Virus record (IMG/VR): IMGVR_UViG_3300044961_001108
Location: 1-33,446 of that record
DNA: 33,446 nucleotides
From: a virus
Strand: one strand, 5' to 3'
Positions 24,914 to 33,152 of the stretch are shown piece after piece (the stretch's first letter is position 1; each line of letters begins with the position of its first letter). Position numbers and translations under genes: made by a program. A model generated the notes under the pieces. That model ran no database searches and was not told the origin of the DNA. It saw nothing but the letters and a program-made list of their open reading frames with translations.

Positions 24914-25318
24914 TCAGAGGCCCAGCGCAGCTCGCTGTGCCGCCCACTCTAGCGGCATGGGCTTCAACAGAGCGTCCATCTGCAAGGCGGCGGGCTGCCT
25001 TCCGTCGAGAATCGCCTCGACGATGTCCGGGGCCAGCAGGGTCAGGCGCAGGACCCGGCACAGGTAGGACTGGTTGATCTTTTCGGCCTCGGCCAGTTCG
25101 GTCACCGAGGCGAATCGGCCGCTCTCCATGAGGCGCTTCCAGCGGTGGGCCCGGGCGATCGCCTTGACCATGGTGTTGTCGACGCGCGGGCGGGGCTGGC
25201 CCCAACAGGCCCCCTCGGGCATCACCACCTGCTTGCGCCCGCCACGCTTCCGGAGGGTCAGAGGCACACGGACCGTCAGCGTGCGCCCGTGATCGGTGGT
25301 GGCGTCACCGGCTCTCAT
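24914..25318 (-). CDS. HTH protein of the recombinase cassette
   Basis: A 134-aa basic protein. The core (about 60-105: VDNTMVKAIARAHRWKRLME, TELAEAEKINQSYLCRVLRL, then APDIVEAILDGRQPAAL) looks like a ParB/KorB-type helix-turn-helix: a LAEAEKINQSYLCRVL recognition region followed by a conserved IVEAILDG helix. The N-terminus is Arg/Lys-rich. It overlaps the recombinase stop by ATGA and is the last gene of a coupled four-gene cassette. In related islands a protein of this kind accompanies the serine recombinase, perhaps as DNA-binding accessory or directionality factor; that role is inferred. Confidence 0.75.
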   Translation of the reverse strand: MRAGDATTDHGRTLTVRVPLTLRKRGGRKQVVMPEGACWGQPRPRVDNTMVKAIARAHRWKRLMESGRFASVTELAEAEKINQSYLCRVLRLTLLAPDIVEAILDGRQPAALQMDALLKPMPLEWAAQRAALGL

Positions 25319-26646
25319 GCTGCCCTCCGCGGATCGTCGGCCATGCCGCCAAGCTCATGAACCAGACGGGCCAGCCCATCGATACGGAGGCGGATGTCCA
25401 CGCCTCCCTGTCCGACATCGACGCGCTCGACAAGGAGCTGGACGATACGCGCCTGCTCCGCCGGGAACAGCTCGTCCCAAAGCGGGTCCAGCCCTTCCAG
25501 GGCTTCCCTGACCTCAGCCTCGGACAGGCCATCGATCTCGGGTCGTGCCGATCGCCATGTGCCAACGATCACCTCCGGGGCCCGGAGGAGGCCGCGCAGC
25601 TGGTCGACCACCGCGCCCTCGATCTCGGCGGCGGGCACGCGCCCCACTGGACAGGCATCGGCGCCGCGTTTCAGAACGGACTGACTGACGTAGTAGCGGT
25701 AGAGCTTGTCGCCGCGCCGCGTGTGCGTCGGCGTCATGGCGCAGCCGGTCGGCCCGAAGATGAGGCCCTTGAGCAATGCGGGTGTCGCGGCCCGTGTCCG
25801 GCCCGCGCGCACCCTCGGGCTCTCGCGCAGGATTCCGTGCACCTTGTCCCACAAGGCGCGCGTGATGATGGCTTCGTGCTCGCCGGGATAGGCCGTCCCC
25901 TTGTGCACGGCGTCGCCGATATAAACCCGGTTGTTGATCAGCTTGTAGAGAAACCCCTTGTCGACGAGCCGACCGCGCCGCGTCCGCACACCCTCGGCGG
26001 CGAGCGTCCGGGCCAACGCCGTCGCCGAACCCACCTTGACGAAGCGCTCGAAGATCATCCGAACCGTCGCAGCCTCAGCCTCATTGATCACCAGCTTGCG
26101 GTCCCTGACCTCGTAGCCGAGCGGCACGAAGCCGCCCATCCACATGCCGCGTTTGCGCGAGGCGGCGATCTTGTCGCGGATGCGCTCGCCGATCACCTCG
26201 CGCTCGAACTGGGCGAAGCTGAGCAGGATGTTGAGCGTCAGCCGCCCCATGGACGTCGTCGTGTTGAACGACTGGGTCACGCTGACGAAGGTGACCCCGC
26301 CGCGATCGAACACCTCGACGAGCTTCGCGAAATCCATCAGCGAGCGGCTGAGCCGGTCGATCTTGTAGACGACGACCACGTCGATCCGGCCGTCCTCGAT
26401 GTCGGCGAGCAGGCGCTTCAGCGCAGGCCGGTCCAGCGTCCCGCCCGAGAAGCCGCCGTCATCATAGGACTCAGGATAGAGCACCCAGCCTTCGGGCTTC
26501 TGGCTGGCGATATACGCTTCGCAGGCCTCGCGCTGGGCATCGAGGCTGTTGAACTCCATCTCCAGCCCTTCTTCCGTCGACTTGCGCGTATAGACCGCGC
26601 AGCGCAGCTTTCGGATGGATTTGGCGGATGCGGGCGATTTCGTCAT
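25315..26646 (-). CDS. Serine recombinase (large resolvase/invertase family)
   Basis: A 443-aa recombinase. The resolvase domain (about 12-160) shows the nucleophile Ser23 in VYTRKSTEEG, the motif DDGGFSGGTLDRPAL, VVYKIDRLSRS and GRLTLNILLSFAQFEREVIGER split across the long helix. The Recombinase domain follows (about 180-280, GYEVRDRKLVINEAEA, ALARTLAAEGVRTRRG), then a zinc-ribbon-like part with few cysteines (GPTGCAM, DACPVG) and a C-terminal helical tail. The ATG at 26646 overlaps the DUF2924 stop by ATGA; the longer open frame to 26754 is antisense to nothing useful and was rejected. It would integrate, excise or invert an island. Its att sites are not recognisable by eye. Confidence 0.92.
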   Translation of the reverse strand: MTKSPASAKSIRKLRCAVYTRKSTEEGLEMEFNSLDAQREACEAYIASQKPEGWVLYPESYDDGGFSGGTLDRPALKRLLADIEDGRIDVVVVYKIDRLSRSLMDFAKLVEVFDRGGVTFVSVTQSFNTTTSMGRLTLNILLSFAQFEREVIGERIRDKIAASRKRGMWMGGFVPLGYEVRDRKLVINEAEAATVRMIFERFVKVGSATALARTLAAEGVRTRRGRLVDKGFLYKLINNRVYIGDAVHKGTAYPGEHEAIITRALWDKVHGILRESPRVRAGRTRAATPALLKGLIFGPTGCAMTPTHTRRGDKLYRYYVSQSVLKRGADACPVGRVPAAEIEGAVVDQLRGLLRAPEVIVGTWRSARPEIDGLSEAEVREALEGLDPLWDELFPAEQARIVQLLVERVDVGQGGVDIRLRIDGLARLVHELGGMADDPRRAA

Positions 26647-27095
26647 GCTTGGCCTCGCCGGTTCTTGAGGCCGAAGAAGACCCAGCCGTTCCACCGCGTC
26701 CCGGTGATGGCGCGCGCGATGGCAGAGAGCGATCGGTACGGACGCCCCTGCCATTCATAGCCGTCGTTCAGCACGGTGACGGTGTGCTCGACGCCCTGCC
26801 ATTCGCGGATCAGCCGCGTGCCGACGATCGGCTTGTCGTCGGCGCGGATCCGGCGCAGCACGATGTTGCCACCGTCGAGTTGCTCGCCCAGAGCTTCGAG
26901 GCGCTCGACGGTCGCGGGCTTCAAACCGCCATAGGCCAATTCCTGGATCCGATAGGCGAGCCGGCTTTCGAGGAAACGCCGATTGTAAGGTGGCGCCTCG
27001 GTGTCGAAGAGTTCGCGCCACTGCTTCTTGAGGTCGGGCGTCGGCGTGGTCTTCAGTGCGGCTAGCCGGGACAGGATGTTTTCTGTCATGGTCAT
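26643..27095 (-). CDS. DUF2924 protein of the recombinase cassette
   Basis: A 150-aa protein with the DUF2924 signature: WRELFDTEAPPYNRRFLESR, AYRIQELAYGGLK, GTRLIREWQG, YEWQGRPYRSLSAIARAITG and WNGWVFFGL. The family is nearly always found next to serine recombinases in alphaproteobacterial islands and phage-like elements; its molecular role is unknown, possibly a DNA-binding partner. The ATG at 27095 overlaps the stop of the preceding small gene by ATGA, so it was preferred to the second ATG at 27089, which has the better spacing to the upstream GGAGA. Confidence 0.9.
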   Translation of the reverse strand: MTMTENILSRLAALKTTPTPDLKKQWRELFDTEAPPYNRRFLESRLAYRIQELAYGGLKPATVERLEALGEQLDGGNIVLRRIRADDKPIVGTRLIREWQGVEHTVTVLNDGYEWQGRPYRSLSAIARAITGTRWNGWVFFGLKNRRGQA

Positions 27096-27295
27096 GCGTC
27101 TCCGTTGCAAATTGGAGTTCCATGACCGCTCCGGTCGGGCGGGAAGTGAAGGCAACTTTCTCCGCGGTCGCCAAATACTTGCCTTGACTGGCGTGCCTTG
27201 AGCCGAACCAGCCCGCGCGCAAGAATCCTGCAGACCTCCCCGATTCGCTCGTCCGGCGTCAGATGCCCGGGGTGGATCGGATTCGGCATGTCCAT
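27092..27295 (-). CDS. Small first gene of the recombinase cassette (67 aa)
   Basis: A 67-aa protein reading MDMPNPIHPGHLTPDERIGE, with the helix EVCRILARGLVRLKARQSRQ and a C-terminal tail containing GESCLHFPPDRSG. I recall similar small proteins directly upstream of DUF2924 genes, with the same LTPDER and ILARGLVRL words. GAGGTG lies nine bases before the ATG at 27295, and its stop overlaps the DUF2924 start (ATGA). Function is unknown. Confidence 0.7.
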   Translation of the reverse strand: MDMPNPIHPGHLTPDERIGEVCRILARGLVRLKARQSRQVFGDRGESCLHFPPDRSGHGTPICNGDA

Positions 27296-27446
27296 CGCAG
27301 CGAGCACCTCAGGGATTGGATTCCCTTGGCCTCTACTCAGGGTGGGGACGAACCGTCCCAAGATGATGGCTTTTGAATCGACTCCGCCGGGCCTTTGCGA
27401 TAAGAACGTAAGATGAACAAATGCGAGGCAATTATGGGCGGCTGAG
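27296..27446. promoter_or_regulatory. Divergent control region with inverted repeats
   Basis: This 151-bp gap separates the leftward recombinase cassette from the rightward unknown genes. It contains GGGACG-AAC-CGTCCC at 27345-27359 and AGGGA-TTGGAT-TCCCT at 27311-27326. TTGAAT at 27373-27378 could be a -35 box for the rightward genes, with only weak -10 candidates (TGCGAT, 17 bp on). Shared control of both units is possible. Confidence 0.4.
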
Positions 27447-28694
27447 ATGGCTAAGAACCTGAAGAAATTCGTCAATCCCAAGTTCACGCGGACCGTTGAT
27501 CTTGGCTTGCTGAGTCGCCTGTTCGAGCGCCACCGCGAGGCGCTGAATGGGCTGGACCTTGGGGTCTTCAGGGATGAGGCGGCGCAGGATGAGGCACGCA
27601 GCGCCGTCCAGGATTTCTTCGCGGGACCGGAAGAAAACTATCCAGAGGGACTCGTCGCCGACCTGCACCGGATCGCCGAGATCGGCAACGCGGCAGGCCT
27701 CGACATCATCCTTCAGCAGGCCGCGCGGCTCGGGGTACGCGTGACACCCGAAGCGAAGGGTGACGAGCCGGAGGTTCACCAGGATCCCAAGCACGTCGCC
27801 CTGCGCGTCTTCCTCGATCATCCCGACGTTTTTGACGCCGCGTCGGACATGATGGCGCTCATGGCGCGCACGTCGCTCGCCGAGTTCGTGGGCCGCGACG
27901 AAGGCGTCGAGGCGATCATGGACGATCGCGCAAAGGCCGAATTCGAAACCGCCGCCGCCGCGATGTTCGAACAGGATCTCCGCAGCAATTATTGCCGCGC
28001 CGGCTGGTATGACGATGCCGACGAACTCGTCCTGGTGATCGAGCATGGCTCTCCGATCACCACGACCGACGTCCTGCAAAAGGACCAGAAGCGCGTGATC
28101 AGCTTCCGCGCCGCCGAACACGCGGTGCTGTCCTACAGTTCCACGTCGGGCCTGTTGAAGATCGGCGGCGTGGCAAAGGTGCGCCGCGCCGATCTCGCGG
28201 AACTCTTCGCCGACAAGATCCTGGGCAAGCCCGAATTCTTCGCCGGCGATGACGCCCAGAACCTCTACACGCTCGACCCGGTGCAGCGCGCAGGCTTCGG
28301 CTTCGCTTTCAACCATGACTTCGATCCGGGCATCCAGCGGGTCCAGATCACCGAGGTCCAGGTCGACCGCGTCGGTGCCGATCCGAAGACCGGCGAGACA
28401 CGAACCTTCTACTCCTATGTTGCGCGCGACGGACGCGACAATTCACTGGCGAGGTTGGGCGAGATGATGCGGGGCGCTCGTCTCGGGTCGGATTGGCGCC
28501 TCAACCACATCGTCATCCGCGTCCATTTCGCGACCGGCGGCAAGTCGGCGAAGAAGGTGACCGTCAAACTGAAGCCGCCGGCACACGCCATGTTCAAGCG
28601 CCAGCAGTTCGAGGGCCGGATCATGACGCTCCTTCGCCGCAACGGACTGCTCAATGACCGAGACGCTGCCCAGGCTGCTGTTGCGGCTGAGTGA
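27447..28694 (+). CDS. Unknown protein A of a three-gene cargo unit
   Basis: A 415-aa protein that I do not recognise. It begins MAKNLKKFVNPKFTRTVDLG, has an acidic helical N-terminal half (about 15-170) and a more mixed C-terminal half with ISFRAAEHAVLSYSSTSGLL, LYTLDPVQRAGFGFAF and a basic end (HFATGGKSAKKVTVKLKPP). No nuclease, ATPase or membrane segment is evident. The C-terminal half may be a beta-rich domain that binds nucleic acid or a ligand. The next gene starts 41 bases before its stop in another frame, so the two are tightly linked. The start is a plain ATG with a poor ribosome binding site. Confidence 0.8.
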   Translation: MAKNLKKFVNPKFTRTVDLGLLSRLFERHREALNGLDLGVFRDEAAQDEARSAVQDFFAGPEENYPEGLVADLHRIAEIGNAAGLDIILQQAARLGVRVTPEAKGDEPEVHQDPKHVALRVFLDHPDVFDAASDMMALMARTSLAEFVGRDEGVEAIMDDRAKAEFETAAAAMFEQDLRSNYCRAGWYDDADELVLVIEHGSPITTTDVLQKDQKRVISFRAAEHAVLSYSSTSGLLKIGGVAKVRRADLAELFADKILGKPEFFAGDDAQNLYTLDPVQRAGFGFAFNHDFDPGIQRVQITEVQVDRVGADPKTGETRTFYSYVARDGRDNSLARLGEMMRGARLGSDWRLNHIVIRVHFATGGKSAKKVTVKLKPPAHAMFKRQQFEGRIMTLLRRNGLLNDRDAAQAAVAAE

Positions 28695-29634
28695 GGCGGG
28701 CGATCCCGCAATCCTTTGGGGCCGAGAGGCTGCGCCTCATGCCGGGCGCGATTTCGAGCGGCTGCTCGATCGTGGCGTCCTGGTCGAGCAGGCGCCAGCG
28801 ACGGAATGGGATGTGTGCCCCGCGTGCGATTGCGGTCTCGACGCGCGGCCCATCCATCAGGTCAACGGGCGACACATCGCGGTTTGTCCGACGGACCGGC
28901 GCAACGACGTCGTTCTCGGCGCTGACGATCTGCGGAGCTTTCGGATTCATCCCTCCGCGCTGGTCCGCGAAATCGCCATGGCGTCCGGGTTCGGAGGCGA
29001 GCCGACGCCGGTCGCGGCGGGTGTCTGGCATCTGGGGGAAACATCGAACCAACGGGCGCTGATCCTCGCACTGTCGCAGGATGCAGTGCTTCAACCAGGA
29101 ATGATCGGCCTGATGCGTTCGGTCGCCCGGTCATCGCCCATCACGGTGATCGCGCCGGCGATGGCGGCAGATGACTGGGCGCGCTTGGTCGACGCAGGGC
29201 TTCATGTTGTCGCTGGATCGCACTGCATTGCTTGCGATGGGACTGCACCTGGATTGTCGATCGATCAGTCCAAACTGGAATCGCAACCGAGCTTGGCGCC
29301 CCGATTGGTGATTCAACGCGCCGCCAAGACGGTATCGCTCGACGGAACGCCCAAAACCCTTTCCGATCAGGAATTCCAGCTTCTGGTCCTTCTGGCGGAA
29401 CATGCGTTGAAGTCGCCCGCCATCGTCGAGAATCGTGCGATCGAGGCGCACATCTGGGGAGCGAGCATCCATAGGATTTCGTCGCAGGTGCGCGAGCCCG
29501 TGCGCGCGCTTCGCGATGCACTGGCCCGCGGAAGCGCGGATGTCACGTCCGTACGCGGATTAATCGAGAATCGGCGAAATCCGAATGGGTACCGGCTGGC
29601 TCTGCCTCCGGAGGAAATCGAATTGCTTTCCTAG
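28654..29634 (+). CDS. Unknown protein B: Cys cluster plus OmpR-like winged helix
   Basis: A 326-aa protein. Near residues 53-78 it has CPACDCG and HIAVCP, which could bind zinc. The middle (about 110-215) is alpha/beta-like (RALILALSQDAVLQPGMIGL, ITVIAPAMAADDWARLVDAG) and contains another Cys pair (HCIACDG). The C-terminal 95 residues resemble an OmpR/PhoB DNA-binding domain: KTLSDQEFQLLVLLAEHALK, AIEAHIWG, a recognition-helix-like ISSQVREPVRALRDAL and the wing ENRRNPNGYRLALP. No phospho-acceptor receiver motif is seen, so it is not a standard response regulator. It could sense a signal or damaged DNA through the N-terminal half and regulate or act with protein A. Confidence 0.8.
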   Translation: MTETLPRLLLRLSEAGDPAILWGREAAPHAGRDFERLLDRGVLVEQAPATEWDVCPACDCGLDARPIHQVNGRHIAVCPTDRRNDVVLGADDLRSFRIHPSALVREIAMASGFGGEPTPVAAGVWHLGETSNQRALILALSQDAVLQPGMIGLMRSVARSSPITVIAPAMAADDWARLVDAGLHVVAGSHCIACDGTAPGLSIDQSKLESQPSLAPRLVIQRAAKTVSLDGTPKTLSDQEFQLLVLLAEHALKSPAIVENRAIEAHIWGASIHRISSQVREPVRALRDALARGSADVTSVRGLIENRRNPNGYRLALPPEEIELLS

Positions 29635-29671
29635 CTCGCTAAGCGGGAAGCCGACTTTGGAGGCAAAAGCC

Positions 29672-30385
29672 ATGGCCGGATATGGCAGCGAGGAAGATGG
29701 CGGGTACAATGAGTCAAGCATGGCGTACAAGAAGGCCCCGTCCATCGAGCACTACGTGAAGCTTCGCCGTGCTGACCCGTCCGCCGAAATTGAGGTCGCC
29801 GTAATCGGTGGTATGGACCAGCTCTTCTTCATGGAGGAAGAGCTGCGGAAGTACGGGTTCGATCCCGAAATGATCGCTTCCGTCCTCGATGCCGATCCCG
29901 AGGCAATCAGCGAGGTCTCTCTCCAGATCATGGAGAAGCTGATCGAGGCCAAGAACCTCGCTATGACAGGGCAAACCCATCTCACGCGACGTGGGCTCGC
30001 CATTCCCGACAAGCTGGTGAACTGGCTCATTGCCTGCATGTTGGACGCCTTGAGCTGGAACGACGACCTCTATATCCCGAGGGATCTTATCGTTCTCATT
30101 CGCGAGCGACTGGGCGGCTCCAACCCCGAGTATGAGCAAGCATCGGATGCCCATCAGAAGCGATGGGCGGCGATCACCATCGGTGGTCAGCTAAAGGCGC
30201 AGGGGATCAAGCCTAGCTTCAGGATGCTCGCCAAGTTCTTGAAGGTTTCTCCCACCACCGTCATGCGCTGGTTCCCAGATGGTGATTTCGAGGAGGAGAT
30301 CGCGCGGGTATCGACCTGGTTCGACGAGAACGGTCAGATGCGGGATCTCAAAGACATCACCCGACGACCGTTGCAAACGAAATAA
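29672..30385 (+). CDS. Unknown protein C with a putative HTH
   Basis: A 237-aa protein, 37 bases after protein B, starting at the ATG at 29672 because GGAGG lies eight bases upstream; the frame is open earlier but without a site. It is acidic and helical (MDQLFFMEEELRKYGFDPEM, AISEVSLQIMEKLIEAKN, IPDKLVNWLIACMLDAL). Near residues 188-206 a helix-turn-helix-like stretch reads PSFRMLAKFLKVSPTTVMRW. No family was recognised. GC content is somewhat lower than that of the genes to the right. It may be the third member of the same unit or an independent gene. Confidence 0.7.
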   Translation: MAGYGSEEDGGYNESSMAYKKAPSIEHYVKLRRADPSAEIEVAVIGGMDQLFFMEEELRKYGFDPEMIASVLDADPEAISEVSLQIMEKLIEAKNLAMTGQTHLTRRGLAIPDKLVNWLIACMLDALSWNDDLYIPRDLIVLIRERLGGSNPEYEQASDAHQKRWAAITIGGQLKAQGIKPSFRMLAKFLKVSPTTVMRWFPDGDFEEEIARVSTWFDENGQMRDLKDITRRPLQTK

Positions 30386-30415
30386 GCTGCGCAACACCTA
30401 ACCGGTCAGTCAAAC

Positions 30416-30447
30416 CTGCGGCGCCGATGGATATCGGCCAATCGCAG
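30416..30447. repeat. Nested stem-loop in the gap before the sigma-like gene
   Basis: CTGCG and CGCAG enclose CCGAT-GGAT-ATCGG, giving two stacked 5-bp stems with a small internal loop. There is no T-run, so it is not a classical terminator. The remaining bases up to 30577 show nothing else except GAGG before the next start. Confidence 0.5.
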
Positions 30448-30577
30448 GAAGTCTCCGGTGATCGCGGGCCAAGCATACCCACAGTTCGCCCACATCATCA
30501 CCACGTCGTGCCCACCTATTCTGGCCGACGCATCGGCAACCTGCGGACATCACGAACGATGACCGAGGCGTTGACCG

Positions 30578-31153
30578 ATGCATTCTTCCATTTCCCGAGA
30601 CGACCTTCAGATCCTGCTTCATGAGGCGGACATTGCGGCGCGCCGTCTGGTCCGCCAGCTGCGGCTTCCCCGCACCGATCTCGACGATGTCCGCCAGGAC
30701 CTGCTCGTCGATCTGATCGCCCGGCTTCCCGCCTATGACGCAGATCGCGGCACGCTCGGCGCATTCGCCGGCGCCATCCTCACCAACAGGGCGACGCGTA
30801 TCGCCAACAAGGTGAAGGGGGAGCGCCGGATGTATGGCGCGACGCCGATCTCGCTCGACGAGACCATTCCCGAGAGCGACGGGCTGACCCGCGGCGACCT
30901 CATCGCCGAAGCCGACGGGCTGTCAGCGCTCTTCGGCCAGACCGTCGACGCATTCGCAGCCGCTGAGGAGCGTCTCGATGTCGAGCGCGGTCTTGGCTCG
31001 CTCGAACCCGCCGACGGCGCTCTCTGCGCGGCCCTTTCCCGCACCACCGTCGAGCGCCTCGCCGCGAGCGGGCACGGCGCCCGCAGCAGCCTCTACCGCC
31101 GCGTCAAGGACATCCGCCTTGCCCTGACGGCGATCGGCGTCCGGGCCGCGTGA
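30578..31153 (+). CDS. Sigma-factor-like protein of the island module
   Basis: A 191-aa protein with a sigma-70 region 2-like N-terminus: ARRLVRQLRLPRTDLDDVRQ, DLLVDLIARLPAYDADRGTL, then FAGAILTNRATRIANKVKGE, which parallels the core-binding and -10 recognition helices. The C-terminal part (LCAALSRTTVERLAASGHGA, SLYRRVKDIRLAL) could stand in for region 4 with a HTH. It probably directs RNA polymerase to island promoters. GAGG lies nine bases before the ATG. It leads a rightward series of closely spaced genes; a diverged DNA-binding role without sigma activity is possible. Confidence 0.75.
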   Translation: MHSSISRDDLQILLHEADIAARRLVRQLRLPRTDLDDVRQDLLVDLIARLPAYDADRGTLGAFAGAILTNRATRIANKVKGERRMYGATPISLDETIPESDGLTRGDLIAEADGLSALFGQTVDAFAAAEERLDVERGLGSLEPADGALCAALSRTTVERLAASGHGARSSLYRRVKDIRLALTAIGVRAA

Positions 31154-31187
31154 GACGGTTCGGCGAGCGCGTGAGTAGGAGCCCATC

Positions 31188-31529
31188 ATGAACGTCATTG
31201 CATCCAGATTCCCCATTGTCCGAAACCAGCTCACCGAGATCGAGCTCTGTGGTTGGGTCGGCCAGGCAGTACCCGGCGACATTCTCGAATATCACCGCGG
31301 TTTCCTCGCGCTCGACACCATGCCGCAGGGCACGCGCCTTGCCGAGCGGGAGCGGGCGGAACTCGCCCGCGTCGCGCGCCGCGCCTGGTGGGCGGCCGAG
31401 CGCGGACTGATCCATCTCGTGCAGCGTCGCCACCGGTCGGACGATTACAGCTATCTCGCCATCGCCCGCCCGAAGCCGAAGCAGGCCTCGGTCTCGCTGT
31501 CCTCGCTTCTGCTGGCGGAGGTGGCGTGA
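31188..31529 (+). CDS. Hypothetical island protein (113 aa)
   Basis: A 113-aa protein of unknown function. It reads VRNQLTEIELCGWVGQAVPG, YHRGFLALDTMPQG, an Arg-rich helix (ERERAELARVARRAWWAAER) and a tail with VQRRHRSDDYSYLAIARPK. The central part may be a small OB- or SH3-like domain with a basic helix. TAGGAG lies six bases before the ATG at 31188, and the stop overlaps the next start (TGATG), so it belongs to the rightward operon. Confidence 0.75.
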   Translation: MNVIASRFPIVRNQLTEIELCGWVGQAVPGDILEYHRGFLALDTMPQGTRLAERERAELARVARRAWWAAERGLIHLVQRRHRSDDYSYLAIARPKPKQASVSLSSLLLAEVA

Positions 31530-32023
31530 TGGCATCTGATCGCAACAACCGCCCCAGCCTCGACGACATCCGCACCATGCCGGTCGGCGAGATCGCAAAG
31601 CTTCCGGCGGAGCATCTGGCGCTGCTCCAGGAAGATGCCGACTCCGCCCTGGATGCCGCCAAGCGGCTCAAGGAGTGGCTCGAAGGTGCGATCGCGCGTC
31701 GCTACGCCGACGCGGCAGCGACGGTGCGCCGGGCCGAGGGCAAGGACACCGGCCTCGTTCGTTTTGAGGACGGCGCCGTCGTCGTCGCGGCCGATCTCCC
31801 GAAGAAGGTCGACTGGGACCAATCGCTGCTCGCCGCACTCGTCGAGCGCATCCGTGCGAGCGGGGAGAACCCGGCCGATTACGTCGACATCGGCTTCAAG
31901 GTCCCCGAGCGCAAGTACACCGCCTGGCCCACCGCCGTCCGCGAGGCCTTCGCCGCCGCCCGCACGGTGCGGACCGCCAAGCCGACCTTCCGTCTCACCA
32001 TCAAGTCCGAGGATGCCCGATGA
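31529..32023 (+). CDS. Hypothetical island protein (164 aa)
   Basis: A 164-aa protein of unknown function. The N-terminal half is helical (MPVGEIAKLPAEHLALLQED, SALDAAKRLKEWLEGAIARR) and the middle has a beta hairpin-like run (GLVRFEDGAVVVAADLPKKV). The C-terminal part is VPERKYTAWPTAVREAFAAA followed by TFRLTIK. It shares the gene context of phage- and island-borne DNA metabolism modules and may be a nuclease-inhibitor or recombination accessory, but there is no motif to prove it. The start overlaps the preceding stop and its own stop overlaps the next ATG (ATGA). Confidence 0.75.
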   Translation: MASDRNNRPSLDDIRTMPVGEIAKLPAEHLALLQEDADSALDAAKRLKEWLEGAIARRYADAAATVRRAEGKDTGLVRFEDGAVVVAADLPKKVDWDQSLLAALVERIRASGENPADYVDIGFKVPERKYTAWPTAVREAFAAARTVRTAKPTFRLTIKSEDAR

Positions 32024-32319
32024 CCAGCTCTGCTGCACTGACCGAGATCCGCAAGCGCCACTACGCGCTCGAAGCGCTACCCGACACCATCGTCATCCCG
32101 GTGCTCGGCGAGATCCGCCGCGAGCAGGTGGTCAAGCCGATCGAGGACGCCACGCTCGACGATATCGCCTTCGCCTTGCTGGGTGTCGAAGCCGAGTTCA
32201 GCGCGGTCGGCGACCGCCTGCACGCTCTGCGCAAACTCTATGGTCTTGCCCGGCAGGCCGGCGCGCGCGGAAGCGAGTGCGCTCTTGATATGGCGTCACG
32301 CGACGCTGGAGGCCGCTGA
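32020..32319 (+). CDS. Hypothetical island protein (99 aa)
   Basis: A 99-aa protein with no recognised family: EIRKRHYALEALPDTIVIPV, VKPIEDATLDDIAFALLGVE, then a helix AVGDRLHALRKLYGLARQAG. It may be a small helical partner of the ATPase encoded next. It is coupled on both sides: ATGA with the previous gene and TGATG with the next. Confidence 0.7.
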   Translation: MTSSAALTEIRKRHYALEALPDTIVIPVLGEIRREQVVKPIEDATLDDIAFALLGVEAEFSAVGDRLHALRKLYGLARQAGARGSECALDMASRDAGGR

Positions 32320-33152
32320 TGGCGCTGCGCATCGTCAGCGCCGACGAACGGCTGTCCGCGGCCGGCGCCAAGACCACCATGGCGATCTTCGGTCCGAGCG
32401 GCGTCGGCAAGACGTCCTTGCTGAAATCGTTGTCGCCTGCCGAGACCCTCTGCATCGACCTCGAGGCCGGCATGAAGTCGGTCCAGGACTGGCCCGGCGA
32501 CAGCATTCCGGTGCGCACCTTCGCCGACGCCCTCGACATCGGCTGTCTCGTCGGCGGGGTCAATCCGTCCGCCGACCCGAGCGGCTTCTTCTCCGAGGCG
32601 CATTACCAGCATCTCAGGGAAAGCTATCCCGATCTCGTCCAAATGATCGCGGGCAAGCGCATCATCTTCGTCGACAGCATTACCGATCTCACGCGCCAGG
32701 CCATGGCCTGGGCGAAGACCCGGCCCGAGGCCTTCTCCGACAAGACCGGCAAACCGGACACCCGCGGCGCCTACGGGCTGCTCGCCCGCGAGGTCATCGG
32801 CCTGCTCAAGCACCTGCAGCACGCGCAGGCGAAGACCGTGATCTTCGTCGGCATCCTCGAACGCGTCACCGACGAGTTCAACCGCACGACCTGGCAGCCG
32901 CAGATGGAAGGCGGCAAGGCCGGCCGCGAGCTGCCCGGCATCGTCGATCAGGTCATCACCATGAGCCTGTTCGCGCGCGACGGGGACGGCTGGCGGCATG
33001 AGCCCGAGCGCGGCGAAGACCGCCGCCTCGTCTGCCGCGCCGGCAATCCGTTCGGCCTGCCGGCGAAGGATCGCAGCGGTCGTCTCGATGTCACCGAGCC
33101 GCCCGATCTCGGCGCGCTGCTCTCCAAGATCAATTCAACCCGGAAAGGATGA
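32319..33152 (+). CDS. AAA_24 / Sak4-like ATPase
   Basis: A 277-aa RecA-fold ATPase. Walker A is GPSGVGKT at 25-32 and Walker B is RIIFVDSITD near 112-121. LCIDLEAGMKSV and the region GLLAREVIGLLKHLQHAQAK with VIFVGILERV fit the AAA_24 family, which includes phage Sak4 single-strand annealing proteins. The likely role is recombination or replication of the island, working with the next gene product. The ATG overlaps the previous stop, and the following gene starts 6 bases after its stop. A generic ATP-binding regulator is an alternative. Confidence 0.85.
   Translation: MALRIVSADERLSAAGAKTTMAIFGPSGVGKTSLLKSLSPAETLCIDLEAGMKSVQDWPGDSIPVRTFADALDIGCLVGGVNPSADPSGFFSEAHYQHLRESYPDLVQMIAGKRIIFVDSITDLTRQAMAWAKTRPEAFSDKTGKPDTRGAYGLLAREVIGLLKHLQHAQAKTVIFVGILERVTDEFNRTTWQPQMEGGKAGRELPGIVDQVITMSLFARDGDGWRHEPERGEDRRLVCRAGNPFGLPAKDRSGRLDVTEPPDLGALLSKINSTRKG

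Noticed and set aside
25357-26760. 467-codon plus-strand frame opposite the serine recombinase
   Set aside because: The minus strand encodes a complete serine recombinase with its catalytic serine; the plus frame is His/Asp-rich antisense.
27432-28316. 294-codon minus-strand frame opposite protein A
   Set aside because: Same-strand linkage and the overlap with protein B favour the plus frame, and the minus frame has no motif. Because A is unknown this rejection is less certain than the others.
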